Origin: an uncultured Ruegeria sp.
Lineage (GTDB): Bacteria > Pseudomonadota > Alphaproteobacteria > Rhodobacterales > Rhodobacteraceae
Assembly: GCF_947500045.1 (NCBI RefSeq)
Contig: NZ_CANMQQ010000007.1
Span: 124,001 to 188,000, forward strand
Direction: 5' to 3'
DNA length: 64,000 bases
Shown piece after piece: positions 25,823 to 34,639 of the stretch. The stretch's first letter is position 1. Each line of letters begins with the position of its first letter. The notes below the pieces were generated by a model, which saw only the letters and a program-made list of their open reading frames with translations, was not told where the DNA came from and ran no database searches. A program made the translations under genes and the position numbers.

Positions 25823-26761
25823 CTAGAAGTCCACGCGATCTCCGCCTTTCAAATCCAAGATCTCCCTGGCCTCATCGGGCGTTGCAACCTGACTACCTAG
25901 CTCTTCTACAATTCGTCGAATTTTAGCGACTTGCTGAGCATTGCTTTCGGCCAGCTTTCCGCGCGAGATAAACAAGCTGTCTTCTAGGCCAACGCGAATA
26001 TTACCGCCCATCTGGCTTGCAGTTGTGGCAAGCGACATTTGTGCGCCGCCCGCTCCCAGAACCGACCAGCGGTAATCATCGCCGAATAGCCGATCTGCCG
26101 TGCGTTTCATGAAGATCAGGTTGTCGACCTCAGGTCCCATACCACCTAGGATTCCAAAGATGAACTGAATGAAAATAGGTGCTTTGAACAACCCGATAGC
26201 CGTGCAGAATTTCAGGTTATACAAGTGGCCGACATCGTAGCATTCATGTTCGAATTTGATGTCATGCGGCGCGAGCGTTTCTGCCACTTCGCGAATGTCC
26301 CGGAACGTATTGCGAAAGATGTTCTGGTCGGAGTTTGCGACATAGTCCTTCTCCCAATCAAACTTCCAATCTTCATCGCCATACCGGTTGGCCAATGGGT
26401 GAAACGAGAAGTTCATCGAACCCATATTCATCGAGCACATTTCGGGGCTGAAGGTTTTAGCCGGATTGATCCGGTCCTGAATGGAGAGAGTCAGCGATCC
26501 TCCGGTCGATAGGTTCACAACCGCGTCTGTCGCCTGTTTTATGCGCGGCAGGAATGGCGCGAAGTCATTAGGGTCGACCGATGGTGAGCCGTCCTCAGGG
26601 TTGCGCGCATGCAGGTGTAGGATCGACGCTCCTGCCTCGGCGGCGTCGATCGCCTGCCGTGCGATGTCGTCGTATGTGTACGGTAGCGCATCCGACATGG
26701 TGGGCGTGTGGATCGCCCCTGTTACGGCGCATGTGATAATCGTTTTTTTCTGACGGACCAT
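25823..26761 (-). CDS. BKACE family beta-keto acid cleavage enzyme (DUF849)
   Basis: 312-residue zinc enzyme that joins a beta-keto acid with acetyl-CoA to give a new acyl-CoA and acetoacetate. Known members include 3-keto-5-aminohexanoate cleavage enzyme and 3-dehydrocarnitine cleavage enzyme. Zinc histidines H49 and H51 (ILHLHAR), substrate loop STGGS at 85-89, and an R256-xxx-E260-D261 group (RVGLED) match the catalytic set described for Kce. Last gene of the IclR-controlled operon, four bases after LivM. Which beta-keto acid is used cannot be read from the sequence. Confidence 0.85.
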   Translation of the reverse strand: MVRQKKTIITCAVTGAIHTPTMSDALPYTYDDIARQAIDAAEAGASILHLHARNPEDGSPSVDPNDFAPFLPRIKQATDAVVNLSTGGSLTLSIQDRINPAKTFSPEMCSMNMGSMNFSFHPLANRYGDEDWKFDWEKDYVANSDQNIFRNTFRDIREVAETLAPHDIKFEHECYDVGHLYNLKFCTAIGLFKAPIFIQFIFGILGGMGPEVDNLIFMKRTADRLFGDDYRWSVLGAGGAQMSLATTASQMGGNIRVGLEDSLFISRGKLAESNAQQVAKIRRIVEELGSQVATPDEAREILDLKGGDRVDF

Positions 26762-26765
26762 TGGT

Positions 26766-27794
26766 TCAGTTTTCCTTGGATTGTCCGATGTGCTTAACGC
26801 GATAGCCCAGCGGGAAAAGTTGCAGTTCATAGCGGCTACGGATCACGCCCCAGATGCCTTTTGGCGCCTTGAGCATGACGACAATCGCAACGACGCCGAG
26901 AACAATAAGGTAAGTTGTTCCGAGGTCGGCCAGCGTTTCGCGCAGCGCAAAGAAGACGAGTGTGCCGATGATTGGCCCTTCGATGGTGCCGATACCGCCG
27001 ATTACGACGATGAAGATGACGAAGGCGGTCCAGTCATTGACGCTGTACGCAGCATCCGGCGATATGCGTAGCTTTTGCAAAAAGATCAGAGCGCCGATCA
27101 TTGCCGTAAACGCCGACGTGACAACGTACACGATGAACTTCGTGCGCCAGATATCGATGCCGAGGCTACCGGCTGCCAACTCGTTGTCGCGAATTGCCGT
27201 CAGCGCCAACCCTTGGCGCGAGCGCAGGAAGAGATACACGGCAGTCACCACCAGCACAGCTGCTCCGAGCGCCAGCCAATAACTAAGCGCCTCTCGCATC
27301 GCGCGCCCGGACGCCAGAGATTTGACGATGGCGACGGGTAGCGAAGATCCGGATCCCCCGCCAAGCGCTGAGATTTGCGCGAAACTCAACCGAAAGACTT
27401 CTGCGATAACCCAGGTGCCAATGGCAAAATATGCGCCCCTAAGCCTGAAGATCAGAACAGCAACCGGGATCGAGATCAAAGCCCCCAGCGCACCTGCGGC
27501 TGCGATTGCAACCAGTGGGTGCAAACCGCCCAGCATCGTAAGCGCAAAAAGCATATAGCCGCCGAAGCCAACATAGGCTTGCTGACCAACCGAGACGAGG
27601 CCGGCGTAGCCCGCCATGAGGTTCCAAAGGGTGGCAAGGGACAGATAGAGAAACAGCTCTCCCATCAAGCGCATGTCGGCGCGGCCTGCCCACCAGGGCG
27701 CTGCAATCAGAACAAGCAGAGCAATTGCGGTTAGGATCGCAGCAATTCTGGCAGCTTTTGATGATCGAGAAACAGAGTAGTCCTGCAGGTTCAT
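26766..27794 (-). CDS. Branched-chain amino acid-type ABC transporter permease (LivM-like)
   Basis: 342 residues, eight to ten hydrophobic segments, with the family signatures YAGLVSVGQQAYVGFGGYMLF, GAYFAIGTWVIAEVFRL and ALTAIRDNELAAGSLGIDIWRTKF (the EAA-like cytoplasmic loop). Overlaps the LivH stop by four bases. Liv-type systems import branched-chain amino acids but also urea, amides and aromatic acids, so the substrate here should follow the operon rather than the name. Confidence 0.88.
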   Translation of the reverse strand: MNLQDYSVSRSSKAARIAAILTAIALLVLIAAPWWAGRADMRLMGELFLYLSLATLWNLMAGYAGLVSVGQQAYVGFGGYMLFALTMLGGLHPLVAIAAAGALGALISIPVAVLIFRLRGAYFAIGTWVIAEVFRLSFAQISALGGGSGSSLPVAIVKSLASGRAMREALSYWLALGAAVLVVTAVYLFLRSRQGLALTAIRDNELAAGSLGIDIWRTKFIVYVVTSAFTAMIGALIFLQKLRISPDAAYSVNDWTAFVIFIVVIGGIGTIEGPIIGTLVFFALRETLADLGTTYLIVLGVVAIVVMLKAPKGIWGVIRSRYELQLFPLGYRVKHIGQSKEN

Positions 27795-28654
27795 CCGGAA
27801 ACCCTCGGGAAGAGGCCGTTCGGACGAACGGCAAGAATGACAAGGAAAGCGATATGGCCGGCTAGCACTTGCCAGCCCGGATCAATCTTGGCTCCGATGG
27901 TTTGCGCGACGCCAAGGATAACACCGCCAATCAGCGTGCCCCAAAGATTGCCCAGGCCACCGATGATTACAGCCTCAAAGCCAAAGATAAGGCGGCCTCC
28001 GCCAATGGAAGGATCAAAGCTTGTCCGAATGCCGAGCAGGATACCGGCGATTGCTGTCACACCCAAGGCCAACGCCATCGCCAACCCAAAGATGTGCCGA
28101 CGATTGAGACCCATAAGCTGTGCGATGTCTTGATTGTCGGAAACCGCTCGAAATGCGCGACCAAGTGCGGTGTGATAGAAAGTCCATTGCAGCCCCCAAA
28201 TCACAGCGATCGCAATCCCGAAGGTCAGCAGCGGCAATTTCCCGAGGGTCGCACCGCCTATCGCGACGCTGGCTGTTTCCAGAGCACCGGCATTCAATGT
28301 TTGCGGGTCGGCTGTGTAGACCTCCAGCAACCCGTTCTGGATAATTACACTCAGCCCGAAGGTCACAAGCAGCGGTGGAAGGATATCGTCGCCCAGAGTT
28401 TGGTTCAGCAGGCCGCGTTGCAGGGCATACCCGATCAACGCCATAGCGGGCACCACGATCACCAGCGCGGCCATCGGGTGCATCCCCGTCGCGGTCGTTA
28501 CCGTCAGCCCGAGATACGCGGCCAACACAATCAGATCGCCATGGGCAATATTGACAAGCCGCATGACCCCAAAGATCAGCGACAGACCGGCGGCAAACAA
28601 CGCGTATAGCCCACCCAGCAAAGTTCCCTGCACGATAGCGTTCAGCCATTCCAT
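27791..28654 (-). CDS. Branched-chain amino acid-type ABC transporter permease (LivH-like)
   Basis: 287 residues. Characteristic N-terminus QGTLLGGLYALFAAGLSLIFGVMRLVNIAHGDLIVLAAYL and cytoplasmic loop GRAFRAVSDNQDIAQLMGLN. Partner of the LivM-like protein. Starts one base after the LivF stop, which indicates tight translational packing. Confidence 0.9.
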   Translation of the reverse strand: MEWLNAIVQGTLLGGLYALFAAGLSLIFGVMRLVNIAHGDLIVLAAYLGLTVTTATGMHPMAALVIVVPAMALIGYALQRGLLNQTLGDDILPPLLVTFGLSVIIQNGLLEVYTADPQTLNAGALETASVAIGGATLGKLPLLTFGIAIAVIWGLQWTFYHTALGRAFRAVSDNQDIAQLMGLNRRHIFGLAMALALGVTAIAGILLGIRTSFDPSIGGGRLIFGFEAVIIGGLGNLWGTLIGGVILGVAQTIGAKIDPGWQVLAGHIAFLVILAVRPNGLFPRVSG

Positions 28655-28655
28655 A

Positions 28656-29363
28656 TTATTCGATCCCGAAATACGCGCGCGAAATGTCTTCGCGCGAAAC
28701 GGTGTCAGACGCGCTTTCCAGCGAAACGCGCCCCTCCTGTAGGCAATAGACCCGGCTCGAGACCGACAGTGCCTTGGTGATGTCCTGTTCGACGATGATC
28801 GCGCTCATGCCCTTGCCGATGATGCCGGGCAGCGCCTCATAGATGTCTTTGATGATGATCGGTGCCAGCCCCAGGCTAATTTCGTCGAACAGGATCAGAT
28901 CTGGATTGGCCATCAATGCGCGCCCGATGGCGACCATCTGCTGCTGACCGCCTGAAAGCGATGTTGATGCCTGATCTTTGCGCTCTTCGAGGATCGGAAA
29001 CAGATCATAGACAGCTTTCAGATCCCAAGGGCCTGAGCGACCAACTTGAGCCCCGATCATCAGGTTTTCTTTGACTGACAACGATGGGAATAACTGGCGA
29101 CCTTCCGGAACCATGGCGAGGCCAAGTTCTGCAACCTCGTCCGCGCGAAGTCGGCTGATCTCCTGACCCCGGTAGTGAATCTGATCCGGTCCGTTCGTCA
29201 GCAGCCCTGTGATAGAACGCATTAGGGTCGTCTTGCCTGCGCCGTTCGCACCAATGATTGCAAGAACTTCGCCTTCGCCAACGTCCAGTTCGACATCGTA
29301 CAGCGCTTGGAAGTCGCCATAGTGCGCGTTCAACCCGCGTGTCTGCAGAATTGGATCAGGCAT
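28656..29363 (-). CDS. ABC transporter ATP-binding protein (LivF-like)
   Basis: 235 residues. Walker A GANGAGKTTLMRSI, signature LSGGQQQMVAIGRAL, and Walker B LILFDEISLGLAP are intact. LVPEGRQLFPSLSVKENL is typical of LivF. Its start overlaps the end of the LivG gene by eight bases. Confidence 0.92.
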   Translation of the reverse strand: MPDPILQTRGLNAHYGDFQALYDVELDVGEGEVLAIIGANGAGKTTLMRSITGLLTNGPDQIHYRGQEISRLRADEVAELGLAMVPEGRQLFPSLSVKENLMIGAQVGRSGPWDLKAVYDLFPILEERKDQASTSLSGGQQQMVAIGRALMANPDLILFDEISLGLAPIIIKDIYEALPGIIGKGMSAIIVEQDITKALSVSSRVYCLQEGRVSLESASDTVSREDISRAYFGIE

Positions 29364-30084
29364 CGGCTTCGATCCCCAGATAGATTTCTTTGACTTCAGT
29401 GCTTTCCATGATTGCCTGCGGCTCGCCCTCGGCGATCTTCTTTCCGAAGTCGATGACGATCAGACGATCCACGACGGCCAGCAGGGCGTGCACAACATGT
29501 TCGATCCAGATGATGGTGACTCCAGAGGCGTGGATGTCCTTGATGGTTTGGACCAGTGACTTGCACTCGGCTTCGGTCAAACCACCGGCAATCTCATCCA
29601 GCAACAGCAGTTTGGGCTTGGCGCAAAGCGCACGTGTTAGTTCCAGGCGTTTGCGCTCCAGCAAAGTCAGGCTACCGGCAAGAACGTTTGCCTTGGGCAG
29701 CAGTTCTGTTTGGTCCAGAACCTCCAGACAAAAGTTTTCGGCCTGGTGTCCATGCATGCCAGCTGATTGCGTGGCGGCGATCATCGCGTTTTCGAAAACA
29801 GTCATGCCCGAAAACGGCTGCGGGACCTGAAAAGAACGCGCGATGCCTGCATGGCTGCGCTTTGCCGCGCTCCATTTGGTGACGTTCTGCCCACTGAATT
29901 CTATCACCCCGGAATTGGACTTGAGCGTCCCAGTGATCAAGTTGAACATCGAGGTTTTGCCAGCGCCGTTGGGGCCTATTACCCCGAGTGCCTCGCCTTG
30001 CTGGACCTCATAGCTCATGGCATCGGCGACAGTGACTGCGCCAAATGCCTTGCTCAGGTCTTGGAGTCTCAAGATTGTCGTCAT
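29356..30084 (-). CDS. ABC transporter ATP-binding protein (LivG-like)
   Basis: 242 residues from ATG 30084 (MTTILRLQDLSKAFGAV), preceded by GAGAGAAAC. Walker A GPNGAGKTSMFNLI and Walker B LLLLDEIAGGL are clear. The signature helix reads SLTLLERKRLELTRAL instead of LSYGQQRRLE; this substituted form occurs in one branch of Liv ATPases and is probably still functional. AGIARSFQVPQPF is the usual LivG Q-loop region. Confidence 0.88.
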   Translation of the reverse strand: MTTILRLQDLSKAFGAVTVADAMSYEVQQGEALGVIGPNGAGKTSMFNLITGTLKSNSGVIEFSGQNVTKWSAAKRSHAGIARSFQVPQPFSGMTVFENAMIAATQSAGMHGHQAENFCLEVLDQTELLPKANVLAGSLTLLERKRLELTRALCAKPKLLLLDEIAGGLTEAECKSLVQTIKDIHASGVTIIWIEHVVHALLAVVDRLIVIDFGKKIAEGEPQAIMESTEVKEIYLGIEADA

Positions 30085-30134
30085 GTTTCTCTCGGATGGA
30101 GGGTTCGGCGCCAAGATCGGCGCCGAACGTCTGG

Positions 30135-31415
30135 TCAGCCCAGCAGTTTCATGTCTGCCGTGACCGGAACTTCGAGCGCGGTGCTGTTTGCAACGATTTG
30201 CAACTCATACCCATCGCCGGACTTCTGCCACTGACCGCCGACCAGCGGAGTTTTGCTGACGTTGTTCATCGGCCCATCACCCCAGTTCACCGGCCCGACA
30301 ATTGTGTTCAGGTTGGTGGAGGTGATTGCCGAAATGATCGAAGAATGGTCTTCCAGATCATCCGCCCGCTTGATGACATCCGCGACGACCTCGAACAGCG
30401 CGTGTTTAAAGCCGAGCGGTTGCGTCCATGGACGGCCCGACGTTGCCGTGTAACCTTCTGCCAGATCTTTCGAAGAAATGCCTGTGAGTGAAGACGAGAA
30501 CGGATGATGCGGTGACCACCAGACCTCGGTCGATAGCCCGTCACCACGGTCGCCCAGCGATTCAATGACCGATGGGAACAGAAGTGCCTTGCCAATGGTC
30601 ACGACCTTCGGGTTGAACCCTTGCTGGGCGGCTTGGCTCCAGAACGTAGCGAAATCAGGTGGGATCATATTGCCAGTGACGATTTCGCATCCAGCAGCCT
30701 TGAACGCTGCGATCTGGTTTGAGAAATCGTCGGATAGTGGCTGATAGCGACCGGGATCTGTCAGCGTGTACCCGGCGGCAGCGAGCGGTTTAGGCATGCC
30801 CAGCTCCGCATCACCCCAAGCATTACCGTCGGCATCGTTGGGGAAAAGACCGCCAACAGTCTTGGTCACGCCAGTCTTGTCCCACATGTCGAGGAACGCT
30901 GCGATCACATCCTCAAGCCCCCAGAAGAAGTGATAGGTCGTCTCAAAACCCTCACCCGGAACACCATTGCGGCCAAAGAAATAGGGCTGCCAAGGGCAGT
31001 CGGTCGTGATGCAGGGAACTTCGTTGATCTCTGCCTGATCAGCAACAGGGTTCACCGTGTCCGGCGTTGAAGCGGCCACGATGATATCGACCTCATCGCC
31101 CAAGATCAGGTCAGCGGCGACCTCGGCTGCGCGGTTGGGGTTGGACTGGCTGTCTTTTGAAATGATCTCGACGTTCCAAGTCTTTCCATTGTTGTCCAAC
31201 CCGGCCGAAAAGACCTGCTGTATGGCTTGAAGCACATACTCGTCGGCCTCAGCGAAACCGGCTAATGGACCGGTACGTGGACTGACATTGCCAATCCTTA
31301 GCGTCGGGTTTGCCGCATAAGCACGCGTTGCCCGGAGGATGGCCGGAGCAGCGATTGCCGCCGTAGCCCCGGCCATAAAACCGCGCCTTGTGGCCGTCTT
31401 AAAAGTCTTTGTCAT
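30135..31415 (-). CDS. ABC transporter substrate-binding protein (type 1 periplasmic, Liv-like)
   Basis: 426 residues with an apparent twin-arginine signal (TRRGFMAGATAAIAAPAIL), so it may be exported folded by Tat. The mature domain begins LRIGNVSPRTGPLAGFAE, typical of receptor-family ligand-binding proteins, with VDIIVAASTPDTVNPVADQAEINEVPCITTD as the hinge-side ligand region. It is somewhat longer than LivJ (about 370). First transporter gene of the set, downstream of the dehydrogenase genes. Ligand unknown. Confidence 0.87.
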   Translation of the reverse strand: MTKTFKTATRRGFMAGATAAIAAPAILRATRAYAANPTLRIGNVSPRTGPLAGFAEADEYVLQAIQQVFSAGLDNNGKTWNVEIISKDSQSNPNRAAEVAADLILGDEVDIIVAASTPDTVNPVADQAEINEVPCITTDCPWQPYFFGRNGVPGEGFETTYHFFWGLEDVIAAFLDMWDKTGVTKTVGGLFPNDADGNAWGDAELGMPKPLAAAGYTLTDPGRYQPLSDDFSNQIAAFKAAGCEIVTGNMIPPDFATFWSQAAQQGFNPKVVTIGKALLFPSVIESLGDRGDGLSTEVWWSPHHPFSSSLTGISSKDLAEGYTATSGRPWTQPLGFKHALFEVVADVIKRADDLEDHSSIISAITSTNLNTIVGPVNWGDGPMNNVSKTPLVGGQWQKSGDGYELQIVANSTALEVPVTADMKLLG

Positions 31416-31458
31416 TGCGTCCTCCCTTCACCGGCCTCCCGCCAGTGCTTGATTGATC

Positions 31459-32382
31459 TTACAAAATCTTCTCGAGATTTTTCAGATGTTTCGCGACACG
31501 TTGGCGAACCTGATCTGCTTCGCCCTCGGCCCATTTCCTGAAACCTTCGCCTGATTTCATGCCAAGCTTACCTGCATCGACAAGCGACTTGAGATAAGAT
31601 GAAGGTCCCTTGTGCGCTTCGAGATCGTGCAGTACGTTTTCGTGGATATCGAGGGTCAGGTCGGTACCCACCAAATCCGCGTTTTCCAATGGACCGAGAA
31701 CCGCCAATCGCCGCCCAAAGCTGGACTTGATCACAGTATCAACAGCTTCCGCGTCGCAAATACCGTTTTCCACCAGACTGACCGCTTCGCGCCACAACGC
31801 ATGTTGAAGACGATTGCCAATAAAGCCGGGCACGTCCTTCTCGACCATCACCGGAGTTTTTCCAGCATCCTTCAACAGATCGAACATCGTCTGTGCAATC
31901 TCAGGGTCTGTCCATTCCGTCTTGATGACTTCGACCAACGGGATCATGTGTGGGGGGTTCCACCAATGTGTTCCGAGGGCCCGGTTTTTCAGCCGCAGCC
32001 CAGACATGATCTGAGTGATCGGCATGACCGATGTATTTGATGCGAGAATGCAGGTCTCTGGTGCGTGCGCTTCAATCTCAGCAAAAATCGTTTGCTTAAG
32101 CTCCAGTTTTTCGGGCGCGGCTTCGAATACAGCATCGGCATTTTGAACCGCACCTTCAGTCGTCGCGAAGATCTCAATCATCTTGAGAGTCTTTGTGATT
32201 GTAACCTCGTCGTCCCCCATCGCGGCCATGCTGGCGCGGATGCGGTCAGACACGCTGGCTCGTGCCTCCTCAAAGGGATCTGTGATGGCCACATACTGGC
32301 CTGCATTCGCCAAAGTCAGGGCAATACCATGACCCATCAGGCCTGCACCAATTACCGCTATTTGCTGCTTCTTGCGCACCAT
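31459..32382 (-). CDS. 3-hydroxyacyl-CoA dehydrogenase-like enzyme
   Basis: 307 residues, NAD-binding Rossmann motif IGAGLMGHGIAL at 11-22 and C-terminal helical domain. Catalytic His139 and Glu151 with Asn142 sit in THWWNPPHMIPLVEVI. The family also contains L-carnitine dehydrogenase, L-gulonate dehydrogenase and similar enzymes that oxidise free beta-hydroxy acids. With a BKACE in the same operon, oxidation of a beta-hydroxy acid to the beta-keto acid that BKACE cleaves is the obvious reading (inference). Three bases after the SDR stop. Confidence 0.82.
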   Translation of the reverse strand: MVRKKQQIAVIGAGLMGHGIALTLANAGQYVAITDPFEEARASVSDRIRASMAAMGDDEVTITKTLKMIEIFATTEGAVQNADAVFEAAPEKLELKQTIFAEIEAHAPETCILASNTSVMPITQIMSGLRLKNRALGTHWWNPPHMIPLVEVIKTEWTDPEIAQTMFDLLKDAGKTPVMVEKDVPGFIGNRLQHALWREAVSLVENGICDAEAVDTVIKSSFGRRLAVLGPLENADLVGTDLTLDIHENVLHDLEAHKGPSSYLKSLVDAGKLGMKSGEGFRKWAEGEADQVRQRVAKHLKNLEKIL

Positions 32383-32385
32383 TCT

Positions 32386-33171
32386 TTATCCCGCCGTATA
32401 TCCGCCGTCGGCATGAAGGATATGCCCGGTGTAAAAATCAGAGGCGCGTGAGGCGAGAAACAGGAGCGGACCGGCAAGGTCTTCAGGCTCACCCAGTCGT
32501 CCTTTGGGAACACGGGTCAGGAAGCCATCGCGCACTGCCTTCGCATCGTCGGTGTCTTCAAACATCCAAGCCGTCAAAGGTGAACGGAATACCGTCGGCG
32601 CGATCGCGTTGACGGTAATCCCTGTTGGACCCAGCTCACATCCCAAGGCTTTGGTTATCCCGTTCACGGCAGCCTTTGACGCGCAATACGCCGTGTAGCC
32701 AGCAGGGTGTCCAAGGATGCTGCGCGCAGAACTGACGAAAATGATCTTGCCATATTCGCTTTGCTTCATGTGTGCCGCCGCCGCGCGCGCCAAAAGCCAA
32801 CTCTGGTTCACATTGGCGTCCATCACTGCGTCAAAGGTTTCCGGCGCCATGTCGTTGATCGGTGCAACTTTGTTCATGCCGGACGCGACAACGAGAATGT
32901 CAAGCTTACCAAAGTTGTTAACGGCTTCGTCGACCAATGCGCCACAGGACGCTTCATCAGTCGGGCGCATATTTATTGCAACTACGGTCGCACCAAGCGC
33001 CTCGCACTCTTTGGCAATCTCGTCGAGCGCGTCCTGATTGCCCGCAGCCAAAACCAGATTGCACCCGGCACCAGCAAGAACGCGCGCAGCAACCATGCCA
33101 AACGCGCCGGATGCTCCGGTGATCAGTGCGACGTTGTCTGTTACGTCAAACATCTTGAGTGGATCAGACAT
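32386..33171 (-). CDS. SDR family oxidoreductase
   Basis: 261 residues from ATG 33171 (MSDPLKMFDVTDNVALITGASG). Cofactor motif TGASGAFG, serine in IIFVSSARS and catalytic YCASK are present. The usual NNAG is replaced by VASG in ILVVASGMNK, which is uncommon. C-terminal LFLASRASDFYTGHILHADGGYTAG is typical of classical SDRs. Member of the IclR-controlled operon; substrate unknown. Confidence 0.85.
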   Translation of the reverse strand: MSDPLKMFDVTDNVALITGASGAFGMVAARVLAGAGCNLVLAAGNQDALDEIAKECEALGATVVAINMRPTDEASCGALVDEAVNNFGKLDILVVASGMNKVAPINDMAPETFDAVMDANVNQSWLLARAAAAHMKQSEYGKIIFVSSARSILGHPAGYTAYCASKAAVNGITKALGCELGPTGITVNAIAPTVFRSPLTAWMFEDTDDAKAVRDGFLTRVPKGRLGEPEDLAGPLLFLASRASDFYTGHILHADGGYTAG

Positions 33172-33182
33172 TCTTTTTGTCC

Positions 33183-33527
33183 TTAGTTTTCTCGTGGATA
33201 TGGAATGACCACCAGCATTTTGCATATGTGGTTGGCGCGGTTCTCAATTTTGCGCACTTCGTCCGCTGCGATCGTGCAGCTGTCCATGGGTCCAAGAGTG
33301 GATTCGGCACCATCAACGATGACGGTCATTTCGCCTTCCAGAACGACGTAGACTTTCTCAAAAGGCGTAGAGTCCGGCCCTGCGCCACCGCCTGGTAGGA
33401 ACTGGCTGAAGCCGATCCACTGATTTGCCGGCCCGCCTTTCTCAAACCCCTGCAGACGAAGCCCATGACACCCAAAATGGTTCGGTGCTTCGTAGGGTTG
33501 GGCGTCTTGAAAGCGCTTCAGATGCAT
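33183..33527 (-). CDS. Cupin domain-containing protein
   Basis: 114-residue single cupin barrel. The first conserved motif region reads PFEKVYVVLEGEMTVIVDGAESTLGPMDS, but several of the metal-binding histidines of cupin motif 1 are absent (E and K in their place), so the metal site may be altered or missing. The end ANHICKMLVVIPY corresponds to motif 2. GGAGACGG precedes the ATG. Located between the cyclase-family and SDR genes; role in the pathway unknown (isomerase or binding protein). Confidence 0.78.
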   Translation of the reverse strand: MHLKRFQDAQPYEAPNHFGCHGLRLQGFEKGGPANQWIGFSQFLPGGGAGPDSTPFEKVYVVLEGEMTVIVDGAESTLGPMDSCTIAADEVRKIENRANHICKMLVVIPYPREN

Positions 33528-33588
33528 GTCCGTCTCCGCTCAAGGTTATTGGCGGCCACCGGCGAACCGGCGACCGGTCCGTGAGTGT

Positions 33589-34425
33589 TCAGAAATTTTC
33601 GCCAGCTTCGATGCGGTAGGACTGGTTCTTGTCGATCATCGCAACCAATCGGATAATGCAGCCGTCGCCACGGTCCCAATTCCAAGGGAAGAACGCGAAG
33701 GTGCACCGCTTGCCGGTCACCGCATCCAAATCACCACCGACATTTTCAATTCCGAGAATACCCTTGGAGAACAGCATGTTGTGCACTGGCTCCCACTCGG
33801 GGAAATCAACCTCCCACGGTGTCCCGCCTGACCACTCAATATACTCTTTCTCAAGATGAGGCATGATCGGACCGTTTCGCTGCGGACCAATGGCAGTTGC
33901 CAGCGGGTGATCGTTCGCCTGGGTATCGTGGCCAACGACTTTAACACCTTTTTCGATCATCCACTCAGCAGCGGAAGGAACGAGACCCGGGCAGTAAGCA
34001 AAGTAGTCGCCATCTTCATACTGCTTGTGCCAGCCGGTGTTGATGATCAGTACGTCGCCTTTGCGGATGGCATGACCGCAGGCCTTTTCCAGATCATCTC
34101 CGGTGATTTGCTCCCATTTCTTTTTGGGTACGGAAACCACCAGCCCCGAGCCAAAAAAATGGGGAAGCGGGACCTCGTCGATAAACGGCGTTCCCTGAAC
34201 AACATGCGCTGGCGCATCAATATGCGTAGTTACGTGCATCGTCGTGGTAATCGTCTGAGACAACACGCCGGACTTGGCCATATAGTGCTTTCGGTCGATC
34301 TGGACGTCCTTGAAATAGGGCCAGTTGGGGCACTGAAACCCGTATCTGTGGCTCAGGTTGTAAAACTCAAGCCCCATGTCATTGTCGGTGTTTGCCTGAA
34401 ACTCAATGCCACGGATTTCGACCAT
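33589..34425 (-). CDS. Cyclase family protein (kynurenine formamidase/isatin hydrolase fold)
   Basis: 278-residue metal hydrolase of Pfam family Cyclase. The metal motif is H64-xxx-H68-x-D70-xxx-H74 (MHVTTHIDAPAH). GDVLIINTGWHKQYEDGDYF and GHDTQANDHPLA are further family stretches. Relatives open amide or lactone-like bonds (N-formylkynurenine, isatin). First gene of the ten-gene operon, divergent from IclR, with GGAGA before the ATG. Probably performs the first hydrolytic step on the imported compound (inference). Confidence 0.83.
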   Translation of the reverse strand: MVEIRGIEFQANTDNDMGLEFYNLSHRYGFQCPNWPYFKDVQIDRKHYMAKSGVLSQTITTTMHVTTHIDAPAHVVQGTPFIDEVPLPHFFGSGLVVSVPKKKWEQITGDDLEKACGHAIRKGDVLIINTGWHKQYEDGDYFAYCPGLVPSAAEWMIEKGVKVVGHDTQANDHPLATAIGPQRNGPIMPHLEKEYIEWSGGTPWEVDFPEWEPVHNMLFSKGILGIENVGGDLDAVTGKRCTFAFFPWNWDRGDGCIIRLVAMIDKNQSYRIEAGENF

Positions 34426-34518
34426 TGGGCATATCTCCTCTGTTCGCCGGCACGCGGCGGTGTTCGCTTTTCAATTGTCTGGGTGGCCTCCCCACCTGTC
34501 CCGTATGATGATGCATAC

Positions 34519-34572
34519 GCACCGCATTATGGTCAACTAAAAACTCACTATACGGTTGACTTGCACCGCATT
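34519..34572. promoter_or_regulatory. Putative IclR operator with direct and inverted repeats
   Basis: GCACCGCATT occurs at 34519-34528 and again at 34563-34572, exactly 44 bases apart. Between them GTCAAC (34532-34537) and GTTGAC (34555-34560) form an inverted pair. The block sits midway between the divergent IclR gene and the operon, where an IclR tetramer would bind. Confidence 0.5.
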
Positions 34573-34639
34573 GTGATACAACACTAAAAATCGCCAGGCA
34601 TCTCGAGCCACGATGCCAAGACAGAATGGGGTAGGTTAA

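Noticed and set aside
26781..28609. Long plus-strand frames opposite the Liv permease genes
   Set aside because: Same explanation: antisense readings of transmembrane permeases, without starts or families.
25823..34425. Calling the operon a carnitine catabolic operon outright
   Set aside because: BKACE plus 3HCDH fits carnitine, but no thioesterase or carnitine-type transporter is present and extra enzymes are; the substrate was left open.
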